From contig SVPH01000003.1 in NCBI GenBank assembly GCA_015065965.1, forward strand, positions 1 to 64,000: DNA of 64,000 nt. Direction: 5' to 3'. The stretch is from Oscillospiraceae bacterium. GTDB lineage: Bacteria; Bacillota; Clostridia; Oscillospirales; Acutalibacteraceae. The notes below the pieces were generated by a model. It saw only the letters and a program-made list of their open reading frames with translations. It did no database searches and was not told where the DNA came from. Every line of letters begins with the position of its first letter. Positions within the stretch are counted from its first letter, which is position 1. A program made the position numbers and the translations under genes. Positions 34,982 through 42,011 of this stretch are shown piece after piece.

Positions 34982-36415
34982 ATGAAAAAGAACTTTAAAA
35001 GAATTCTTTCGGCTTTTATAGCGGCAGTGATTATGCTTACTGCAACAATCCCTTCGTTTGCACTCAGCAGGGAAGAAATATGGGAAATGTACTGGAACGA
35101 AGAGTATGAAAACGGTGTTATCCTTTTTCCCGGCAGCGATAACAGCGAAATGAATGTATCTTGGTATTATACAAATGAAACAACACCAAGTGTTGTTCTG
35201 AGTGATTCGGCTGCTTTTTCTGAATTTGATACTTTTACCGGTACTTGCGTTGCTGCACCGGACGGTGATTATGCTAATAAAGTAACAATTACCGGCCTTG
35301 AAGCGGGTGAAACATATTACTATAAGTGTATCAGCGGTGATTTTGTATCCAATATTTATTCGTTTTCTACGGACAGCGATGAAAACACGTTTTCGGCTCT
35401 CTATATGACCGATATACATGTTTCACATATCAAGGATGAAGTTCTTGATGATGGTGAACTCAAGAGAACAGCGGGAATATTCAACAACACTCTCAATGAG
35501 GCATATTTGATGCACAGCCCTTCAATTCTTCTTTCAACGGGTGATCAAGCATCTGACGGACTTGAAAGTGAATATAAAGGTTTGGCTTCATCTCTTCTTC
35601 TTAAAAAAATACCTGTTGCAACAACCATCGGCAACCATGACCGTAAGGGTGTTGCTTATAAAACATTTACCAATATGCCCAACGAGCAGGATGATGCTTT
35701 TGTTTCATCATATGTTGGTGAAAACTACTGGTTTACAAAAGGTGATGTTCTTTTCCTTGTTATGGACAGTAACAATGCCAGCGGAATTGATCATAAGAGA
35801 TTTATAAAAGAAGCAGTTGATGAAAATCCCGATGCAAAGTGGAAAGTTATGATGGCGCATCACGACCTTTACAGCGGTAGAATTCCTCACAGAGAAAGCG
35901 AAAATGCCTTGCTCAGAATGATTTGGGGACCTCTTGCTGACGAGTTTGATATTGATCTTGTTCTTCTCGGACACAGCCACTATTACACAGTTACTAATGT
36001 TCTTTATAACGGCAAAACTGTTCAGCCGTATTCGGCAAATATGGTTAATCCCGAAGGAACGGTTTATATGGTTTCAGGTTCGATTACAAGGCCGAGAGAT
36101 GATGATGAAATCGGACTTAATGATGAATGGATAGGCTATGCAAATGTTCCTGATCAGCAAGCGATATATAATGTTCTTGATTTTACCGAAGATTCAATTA
36201 CTGTTTCGTCATACTATTTTGGAAACGATAATGCGTTTAACAGTTATACAATTACTAAAACCGAAGAAAAGGAAGATTCATTTAAGATACCCTCGATTTT
36301 TGACGGTTTTGTAAGATTTGTCGGCACAATTTACGCATGGTTTAATAATATAGGTGTGTATAACGATCTTAAGGAAGACGGCTTTGAGGTTGACTTTTTT
36401 GAAATGGTATTTTAA
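34982..36415 (+). CDS. Secreted purple-acid-phosphatase-like metallophosphoesterase
   Basis: The 477-residue protein has a signal peptide (residues 1-28), an N-terminal fibronectin-like beta domain (about 40-130) and a calcineurin-type phosphoesterase domain. Metal motifs in order are ALYMTDIHVSH, LSTGDQASDG, TIGNHDRKG, MMAHHDLYSG and LLGHSHYY. This layout fits purple acid phosphatase-like enzymes that release phosphate outside the cell. The end carries an amphipathic segment (IFDGFVRFVGTIYAWFNNIG) like those of the proteins at 28554 and 36741. Its promoter and ribosome binding site (GAAAGGAAAC) are clear. Confidence 0.9.
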   Translation: MKKNFKRILSAFIAAVIMLTATIPSFALSREEIWEMYWNEEYENGVILFPGSDNSEMNVSWYYTNETTPSVVLSDSAAFSEFDTFTGTCVAAPDGDYANKVTITGLEAGETYYYKCISGDFVSNIYSFSTDSDENTFSALYMTDIHVSHIKDEVLDDGELKRTAGIFNNTLNEAYLMHSPSILLSTGDQASDGLESEYKGLASSLLLKKIPVATTIGNHDRKGVAYKTFTNMPNEQDDAFVSSYVGENYWFTKGDVLFLVMDSNNASGIDHKRFIKEAVDENPDAKWKVMMAHHDLYSGRIPHRESENALLRMIWGPLADEFDIDLVLLGHSHYYTVTNVLYNGKTVQPYSANMVNPEGTVYMVSGSITRPRDDDEIGLNDEWIGYANVPDQQAIYNVLDFTEDSITVSSYYFGNDNAFNSYTITKTEEKEDSFKIPSIFDGFVRFVGTIYAWFNNIGVYNDLKEDGFEVDFFEMVF

Positions 36416-36424
36416 TAAAGACAG

Positions 36425-36456
36425 AGCGGTACTTCTTCTGTGAAGTACCGCTTTAT
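36425..36456 (+). terminator. Terminator of the phosphoesterase gene
   Basis: AGCGGTACTTC and its perfect 11-bp complement enclose a 6-nt loop and are followed by TTATAAAT. The T tract is weak. Confidence 0.7.
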
Positions 36457-36476
36457 AAATAAATTTAATATTTTAC

Positions 36477-36505
36477 TTGATTTTTAGAGAATGTTAAGTT
36501 ATAAT
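36477..36505 (+). promoter_or_regulatory. Promoter of tRNA-Leu
   Basis: TTGATT and TATAAT are separated by 17 bp. The predicted start is about 8 bp before the mature tRNA 5' end. Confidence 0.75.
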
Positions 36506-36519
36506 AAAAAGGCTGATTT

Positions 36520-36606
36520 GCCGATGTGATGGAATTGGCAGACGTGACGGACTCAAAATCCGTTGGTAGCGATACCGTGCGGGTTCGACCCCCGCCATCG
36601 GCACCA
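36520..36606 (+). tRNA. tRNA-Leu(CAA)
   Basis: An 87-nt tRNA with a long variable arm folds fully. The acceptor stem is GCCGATG with CATCGGC, the anticodon arm ACGGA-CTCAAAA-TCCGT gives anticodon CAA (reads UUG), the T arm contains GGTTCGACCC, and CCA is encoded. UUN-reading tRNAs of this kind are targets of MiaA and MiaB, both encoded in this window. Confidence 0.97.
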
Positions 36607-36610
36607 TAAG

Positions 36611-36652
36611 AACAATCCCCAATGGCATCTTACGCCATTGGGGTTGTTTTTT
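36611..36652 (+). terminator. Terminator of tRNA-Leu
   Basis: A long GC-containing stem (AACAATCCCCAATGGC with one bulge) and 7-nt loop end in TTTTTT. Confidence 0.85.
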
Positions 36653-36676
36653 GAAATACGGAATAATTGTAAAACC

Positions 36677-36715
36677 AAAAGGCTTGTATGGGTAATTAAC
36701 CTATACAAGCCTTTT
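36677..36715 (-). terminator. Terminator of the reverse-strand LCAT-like gene
   Basis: AAAAGGCTTGTATGG pairs with CCTATACAAGCCTTTT around a short loop. On the reverse strand it is followed by GGTTTTAC. It lies 26 bp past the stop codon of the gene at 36741. Confidence 0.7.
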
Positions 36716-36740
36716 CAGCGTTTATAAATTTATGTTTCTG

Positions 36741-38399
36741 TCAAGCGTTCTTTATGCTTTCAAAAATAAACTCAACAAGAATCTTGAACCAGCGTACAAA
36801 TGAGTTTACGGCTACGGTGAGTTTGTCAATAAACGAAGCGGGTTTATAAACATCGGGGTCAGCATCCCAATTTTCAGTATTGCAGTTTTCTTCAGTCATG
36901 GGGTAAAGTAAATCTGCTTTGGTATCATAAACCATAAACTGGCTGTACGGGAAATCGCTAATTGTCAACTGTTTGTCAGCAGTTGCAACATCATAAAGGA
37001 TTTTCAGTTCATAACTTGTCCAGTTTGAATGGCTTGAACCTTTAATAAACCATGTACTGTCAGGGACTAAACAAGTAGAAGCGTCAATAAGTTTGTCTGG
37101 GGAAATGTATTGTCCCTTGCCTTCAGCAGTTCTTTGAGCAATATATTCATCCGAAAGTGTTTCGTATACATTTGAAGTTGTTGCACCGAATGATGAACGC
37201 TTAACTGAAGCAAATTGGTCGGATACAACATCTGAACTTGCGCAGATAGGTATTATCTGATATCCGTATTTTGAGATTACGCCGAAATTTGCTCCGCCTT
37301 TTTTAATCTCTTGAACGAGTTCGGGAATTCTTTGGCGAACCTGTTTGTCATAATTATCAAGTTTTTGAATGAGTCCTGCGTATTTTACTCTCTTTTCGCT
37401 GCCTTCTTCACCGAAAACATAATGCTTTGCAGATTCATAGTCCTCAGGTGATACACAAGCCCAGTAGTTAGGCCATGTATAGAAGGTTGAAAGCGCAAGA
37501 GCAGAGGTTGTGCCTTCAACAAGTTTATCATAAAAAATGTTTTCTGTTGTGCTGATAACACCTTCAAGAAGACCTGTCTGAACAAGCATATCAATGGTTT
37601 CCATAATGAATTCGTCTATGCTGAACATGCCGAGACCTTCAACATCTTGAAGAATTCTCATCAGTGCCGGAGGAGCAATATCAAACTTTGCGCAGATAAC
37701 TTCACTAAGTATTTCTGCACCGCCTACAACGCTGCCGTCCATTGCAATGCCCTGAATATCTTCAACACCGTATTTTGCAACATAAGCCATAACGATGTTA
37801 GTTCCGAGACAAGTTGCCGCAATACCAACTTTTTCGCAACCGGTTGATTTTTTGATATCCTTAATATAAGAGTTGAAATCATCGGCAGTTTCCATGGGGT
37901 CAAGTCGCCAGTCATAACGGAACCAATAGTCATTCCATGCAAAATAGCCTTTGTCACCCTTCTGACTGTTGTTTCTTTTGTATTCCATCTCATCTATACG
38001 GCTCTGTAATAAACCGGAGTTGTTGGTTACATTGCCGTTTTCATCAAGTAAAGAATTAGCAAAGATTTTGCTGATTTCTGTTTCAAGACCGGCATAAAGG
38101 TCATCCCAGTTATCAGTTGCAAGACCCTTGGCAAGTGCAGGGAGAAGGGTTTTTGCCATAGATTTGTATAACTCGCTGTTGTCTGTTCCGTTTTCATTAT
38201 CGTTTTTCAAAAGTTTTGCAAAGTCTTTGTAATGAAAGATTTTATTACCTTCCTGATCATAAAGCGCTTCACCGTCACCTGATATGCGGACAACCGGAAT
38301 CTGGCTTCTGCTTTCATTTGCGTCAACCCATGAAAAAGCAGGTATCATGAGACTGAATACAAGTGAAATTAAAAGAAGAACTGAAATTATTTTTTTCAT
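36741..38399 (-). CDS. Secreted LCAT-like alpha/beta hydrolase with Cys at the nucleophile position
   Basis: The 552-residue protein has a signal peptide (MKKIISVLLLISLVFSLMIP) and is a paralogue of the hydrolase at 32006. Both share YDWRLDP, a D/N-rich helix, the nucleophile elbow, SPD-x4-D-x-ST, and IKG-x2-H near the end. Here the elbow reads ATCLGT, so C197 stands where the paralogue has serine (CSMGG). The histidine is kept (IKGSSHSNW). It is therefore either a cysteine-nucleophile enzyme or inactive. The last 30 residues are an amphipathic tail (FVRWFKILVEFIFESIKNA). The start is ATG at 38399 behind AAGGAAG. Confidence 0.82.
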   Translation of the reverse strand: MKKIISVLLLISLVFSLMIPAFSWVDANESRSQIPVVRISGDGEALYDQEGNKIFHYKDFAKLLKNDNENGTDNSELYKSMAKTLLPALAKGLATDNWDDLYAGLETEISKIFANSLLDENGNVTNNSGLLQSRIDEMEYKRNNSQKGDKGYFAWNDYWFRYDWRLDPMETADDFNSYIKDIKKSTGCEKVGIAATCLGTNIVMAYVAKYGVEDIQGIAMDGSVVGGAEILSEVICAKFDIAPPALMRILQDVEGLGMFSIDEFIMETIDMLVQTGLLEGVISTTENIFYDKLVEGTTSALALSTFYTWPNYWACVSPEDYESAKHYVFGEEGSEKRVKYAGLIQKLDNYDKQVRQRIPELVQEIKKGGANFGVISKYGYQIIPICASSDVVSDQFASVKRSSFGATTSNVYETLSDEYIAQRTAEGKGQYISPDKLIDASTCLVPDSTWFIKGSSHSNWTSYELKILYDVATADKQLTISDFPYSQFMVYDTKADLLYPMTEENCNTENWDADPDVYKPASFIDKLTVAVNSFVRWFKILVEFIFESIKNA

Positions 38400-38481
38400 A
38401 GCATCAACTTCCTTAAAATTTAAAATCAGAGTATAATCAATCATCTTAAAATGATTAATTTATATTCTATATTATAATTTA

Positions 38482-38509
38482 ATTTTAATATAAAATAATT
38501 TTTTGTCAA
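38482..38509 (-). promoter_or_regulatory. Promoter of the LCAT-like gene at 36741
   Basis: On the reverse strand TTGACA and TAAAAT are separated by 16 bp in an AT-rich stretch. It precedes an untranslated leader of about 75 nt with no recognised structure. Confidence 0.6.
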
Positions 38510-38603
38510 CAGACAGATTGGTTAATTAGTATACAAAACAATTTGCACACTTTTGATTAATTTTGCATAAAATCACTAAATGCTTGTTACAACTGTACAA
38601 ATT

Positions 38604-38637
38604 AACAACACCAACAAGAACCCTTGTTGGTGTTGTT
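38604..38637. terminator. Terminator after proS
   Basis: A perfect 15-bp stem (AACAACACCAACAAG) with loop AACC lies just past the proS stop codon. T-rich sequence flanks it on both strands. Confidence 0.8.
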
Positions 38638-38646
38638 TTGTATATT

Positions 38647-40362
38647 TTATTTAAGTCTTTCTGCAATCATTTCTTTAACAGTGTCAATAACTTTTTCAAC
38701 TTCAACTTTAATGCTTACGCTCTTGTCTCTTGTAACAATTTCACAAACGCCCTCTTTGAGATTTCTGGGGCTTACGATAACTCTTACAGGAACACCGAGA
38801 AGATCGGCATCGGAGAACATTGCGCCGGGTCTGATGTTTCTGTCATCATAGATTACTTCCATTCTGTCATCAAGCATTTTCTGATAAAGATCATCGGAAA
38901 CACCTTTGCATTCTTCATCATCCGCTCTCAGACAACAAATCTGAACATGCCAGGGAGCAATGCTCATGGGCCAAATGGGACCGTATTCGTCGTGATGTGC
39001 TTCGCAAACTGATGCAGCGAGTCTTCCAACACCTATGCCGTAACAACCCATGATGGGATACTGGAGATTGCCTTCACTGTCAAGATATTGCATACCCATT
39101 GATTTGGTGTATTTTGTTCCGAGTTGGAAAATATTGCCGACTTCAATACCTCTTGAAATGTTGATTGAAGGTTTGCCGCATTTGGGGCAAATTCCGCCTT
39201 CTTTAATTTTTGCAAGGTCAATATATTCAACTTCGCCGATATCTCTGCTGATTTTAAGACCTGTATAGTGATGGTCAGCCTGATTAGCGCCGCAGGAGAG
39301 ATTGTGAGTGTTTTCAAGTGACTTATCAAAAAGAACAGTGAACTTTTCTCTGTCAAGGTTGTAAGGACCGATAAAGCCTGCGAAAAGACCACAGTCTTCA
39401 GTGATTACTGCAGGATGAACCGCTTCGCCAAGATAGTTTGTCAGTTTTGTTTCATTGATATCAAGGTCACCTCTGACAAAAATAACAACATATTCATCGG
39501 TCATGTTCTTCTGGTAAACAACCGCCTTGCAGGATTCCTCCAAAGGTGTTTTAAGGAAATTACAGATGTCTTCGATTGTATGAATGTCGGGTGTATAAAC
39601 AAGTTCAAGTTCATTTGATTCGCCCTCAATCTTGTTTTCGATAATGCTTTCTGCCGCTTCCATATTTGCTCTGTAATCGCATTCGGAACAAACTGCGATT
39701 GAATCTTCGCCGATAGGGGAGAGAAGCATGTACTCGTGAGAGATGCTGCCGCCCATCATACCTGAGTCAGATGCAACTGTAATAACTTCCGGAATACCTG
39801 CTCTTGCAAAAATACGCTCATATGCTTTGTAGCAAATGTCGTAATATCTTTCAAGATCTTCCTGTGAGGTGTGGAATGAATATGCATCCTTCATTGTGAA
39901 TTCACGAACACGGATAAGACCGCCTCTGGGACGTGCTTCGTCACGGAATTTAGTTTGAACCTGATAAATCATGAAGGGGTATTTGGTGTAACTGTTTGCA
40001 TATTCTCTTACAAGTTGAACGGCTGCTTCTTCATGTGTCATACCGAGAACCATAGGAGCATCGTTTCTGTCCTTAAAACGCATGAGTTCACTGCCGATGC
40101 TTTCGTATCTGCCTGATTCAGCCCAAAGGGATGCGGGCATAACAACAGGGAACTGAACTTCCTGACCGTCAATTGCATCCATTTCTTCGCGGATAATGTT
40201 TTCAATTTTTCTTGTGATTCTTCTGAGGGGCATGAAGGATGAATAGATGCCGTTGGCAACTCCTTTCATGTAGCCGCCCCTGAGCATAAGTGCATGGCTG
40301 TCAATCACGCAATCAGAGGGTTTCTCCTTAAATCGTTCACCTGCAAGTTTGTCAATTTTCAT
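38647..40362 (-). CDS. proS: Prolyl-tRNA synthetase, bacterial type
   Basis: The 571-residue enzyme charges tRNA-Pro. It has the class II synthetase motifs (motif 1 region EEMDAIDGQEVQFPVVMP, motif 2 FRDEARPRGGLIRVREFTMKDAYSF, motif 3 GCYGIGVGRLAAS), the bacterial editing insertion (about residues 225-395) and the C-terminal anticodon-binding domain. The start is ATG at 40362 with GGAGG 8 nt upstream; the longer frame from 40377 includes that site. Expression is controlled by the T-box leader directly upstream. Confidence 0.97.
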   Translation of the reverse strand: MKIDKLAGERFKEKPSDCVIDSHALMLRGGYMKGVANGIYSSFMPLRRITRKIENIIREEMDAIDGQEVQFPVVMPASLWAESGRYESIGSELMRFKDRNDAPMVLGMTHEEAAVQLVREYANSYTKYPFMIYQVQTKFRDEARPRGGLIRVREFTMKDAYSFHTSQEDLERYYDICYKAYERIFARAGIPEVITVASDSGMMGGSISHEYMLLSPIGEDSIAVCSECDYRANMEAAESIIENKIEGESNELELVYTPDIHTIEDICNFLKTPLEESCKAVVYQKNMTDEYVVIFVRGDLDINETKLTNYLGEAVHPAVITEDCGLFAGFIGPYNLDREKFTVLFDKSLENTHNLSCGANQADHHYTGLKISRDIGEVEYIDLAKIKEGGICPKCGKPSINISRGIEVGNIFQLGTKYTKSMGMQYLDSEGNLQYPIMGCYGIGVGRLAASVCEAHHDEYGPIWPMSIAPWHVQICCLRADDEECKGVSDDLYQKMLDDRMEVIYDDRNIRPGAMFSDADLLGVPVRVIVSPRNLKEGVCEIVTRDKSVSIKVEVEKVIDTVKEMIAERLK

Positions 40363-40378
40363 TATGTTTACCTCCAAT

Positions 40379-40622
40379 AAAAAATGCCCCTAAGCCATAT
40401 GGCTTGGGACAAACAAAATAGTCTGCGGTACCACCCAAGTTCAGATTATAATAATCTGCTCTCTAATCCGATAACGGCGGATTTCCGGCAAGGCTTACTG
40501 CAGTTTCAGCCTGCGGCTCAAAGATGGGTTTCGGCGAATTGAATAAGGGCTTTCACCTTCCGCCCTTTCTCTGAAAATCAAAAAACGCTTACTTGATCTT
40601 GTTACTGCCTTTTACATTATTG
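40379..40622 (-). promoter_or_regulatory. T-box leader (proline) upstream of proS
   Basis: The reverse strand carries the T-box sequence GGGTGGTACCGC (about 40426-40437), the hallmark of leaders that bind uncharged tRNA. Upstream lies a structured stem I region starting near 40610 with an AGAGAAAGGG segment. A terminator (CCCAAGCC-ATAT-GGCTTAGGG then ATTTTTT) follows at 40379-40410. The triplet CCC at 40526-40528 in the context AAACCCATC is the likely specifier codon for proline. Uncharged tRNA-Pro would block the terminator and switch proS on. Confidence 0.9.
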
Positions 40623-40628
40623 TATAGT

Positions 40629-40657
40629 ATTCTACACTAAACAAATTAAAAAGTCAA
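40629..40657 (-). promoter_or_regulatory. Promoter of the proS T-box leader
   Basis: On the reverse strand TTGACT and TAGAAT are separated by 17 bp. Transcription would start near 40622, which fixes the 5' end of the leader. Confidence 0.75.
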
Positions 40658-40743
40658 TCTTTAAATTTTATTGTTCTGATTCGAAAATTATGCAAAAGTA
40701 AACAATTGTTGAGAAAAGTAGTCAAAAAGTGTTACAAAAAAAG

Positions 40744-40773
40744 TTGATTTGTATTTTAAGATTGTGTTAAAAT
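40744..40773 (+). promoter_or_regulatory. Possible promoter of the SDR gene
   Basis: TTGATT and TAAAAT are separated by 18 bp (or TTAAAA by 17). It is divergent from the proS promoter. Confidence 0.5.
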
Positions 40774-40819
40774 TTTCTTAGCAAAGAAAATAAAATCCAA
40801 AGAAAGGGTTAGTGTTAAT

Positions 40820-41971
40820 ATGAGTAACAAGTTAAGTGTTGTTACAGGCGGCAAAGGATATGTTGGTTTTGCTCTTGTAAAAGAACTCGAAGCAAGGGGC
40901 GAAAAGATGCGACTTCTTCTTCGCACGGACAGCCCTTATCTTGATGAAATTGAATGTGAAAAGTTTATGGGTGATGTTACCAACCTTGAGGAACTTGAAC
41001 AGGCATTTGAAGGAGCAGAAACCGTATATCATGTTGCTGGCATAGTTGATATCAGCGGCACAAAAGATAAGCAAGTTTGGAAAGTTAACTATGAAGGAAC
41101 AAAAAATGTTGTTGCTGCATGTAAAAAATGCGGCGTAAAAACACTGGTTTATTGTTCATCGGTAGATGCAATTTCTATAAATAATGTAATGAATGTTATC
41201 AGGGAACCTGAAAGTTTTAATCCGGATTTGCTTGAAGGAGCCTATGCAAAATCCAAAGCGGCTGCAACGCAGTATGTGCTTGACAGTGCAGATGATGACC
41301 TTAAGGTGTGCGTTGTTCATCCGAGTTGCTGTATCGGTCCTTATGATAATAACAATACATCAAGCGTCGGTACTATGCTTTCTATGTATCTTAAGGGGTT
41401 GTTTCCTATTACGCTTGATTTTGGCGGATATAACTTTGTTGATGTAAGAGATGTTGCCAAAGGCATGATTTCAGCGGCTGAAAATGGCGGAAACGGAGAG
41501 TGCTATATTCTCAGCGGATATGCTCATACAATTGACGAGTTCATCAGAACTCTTGCATATGTATGCGGTAACAAGCCTCCCAAAATCAAATTACATAAAA
41601 GTATGATTGTTAAACTTTTGCCGCAAATAGAAAAGGTTTTTGATTTGCTCAAACTGCCGCCTGTTCTTAATGAATATTCAATCAGAAAACTTTGTGAAAA
41701 CTGTAACTTTTCATGCTTTAAGGCGAAATCGGAACTTGGTTACAAACCAAGAACTCTTGAAGAGTCACTTGAAGATACTGTTGAGTGGATGCAAAACAAC
41801 GAGATTGTTGAAAAAGAACGTGAAGCAAAAGAAGAAGCCTATAATAAATTAATGCGTGAAGTTGAGGAACTTCATGAAGAGCAGAAAAAACTTGAAAGCA
41901 AATATAAACGCAGAATAGAAGAAATTGAAGAAAAAGCAAAAAAAGAGTACGAAAAAATTAATCAAAATTGA
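40820..41971 (+). CDS. NAD-dependent epimerase/dehydratase with coiled-coil tail
   Basis: The 383-residue protein is an extended short-chain dehydrogenase. The N-terminal NAD(P) motif is VVTGGKGYVGFALVKEL, and the active-site region has SSVDAIS with YAKSK (Tyr and Lys). The fold resembles 3-beta-hydroxysteroid dehydrogenase or dihydroflavonol reductase-like enzymes more than UDP-sugar epimerases. From about residue 325 a highly charged coiled coil runs to the C-terminus, an unusual addition that may drive oligomerisation. It stands alone between terminators and the proS promoter region. Confidence 0.85.
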   Translation: MSNKLSVVTGGKGYVGFALVKELEARGEKMRLLLRTDSPYLDEIECEKFMGDVTNLEELEQAFEGAETVYHVAGIVDISGTKDKQVWKVNYEGTKNVVAACKKCGVKTLVYCSSVDAISINNVMNVIREPESFNPDLLEGAYAKSKAAATQYVLDSADDDLKVCVVHPSCCIGPYDNNNTSSVGTMLSMYLKGLFPITLDFGGYNFVDVRDVAKGMISAAENGGNGECYILSGYAHTIDEFIRTLAYVCGNKPPKIKLHKSMIVKLLPQIEKVFDLLKLPPVLNEYSIRKLCENCNFSCFKAKSELGYKPRTLEESLEDTVEWMQNNEIVEKEREAKEEAYNKLMREVEELHEEQKKLESKYKRRIEEIEEKAKKEYEKINQN

Positions 41972-41975
41972 AAAT

Positions 41976-42011
41976 CAGCCGGCAGAATGCTTTCTGCCGG
42001 CTGAAAATTTT
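41976..42011. terminator. Bidirectional terminator
   Basis: CAGCCGGCAGAA and its perfect 12-bp complement enclose a TGCT loop, with AT-rich flanks on both sides. It separates the SDR gene from the reverse-strand gene ending at 42010. Confidence 0.85.

Noticed and set aside
38604-38637. CAACAACA-rich inverted repeat considered as a second copy of the MITE-like ends
   Set aside because: The stem is perfect with a 4-nt loop right after the proS stop codon, so it is a terminator. The similarity is limited to a few CAA repeats.
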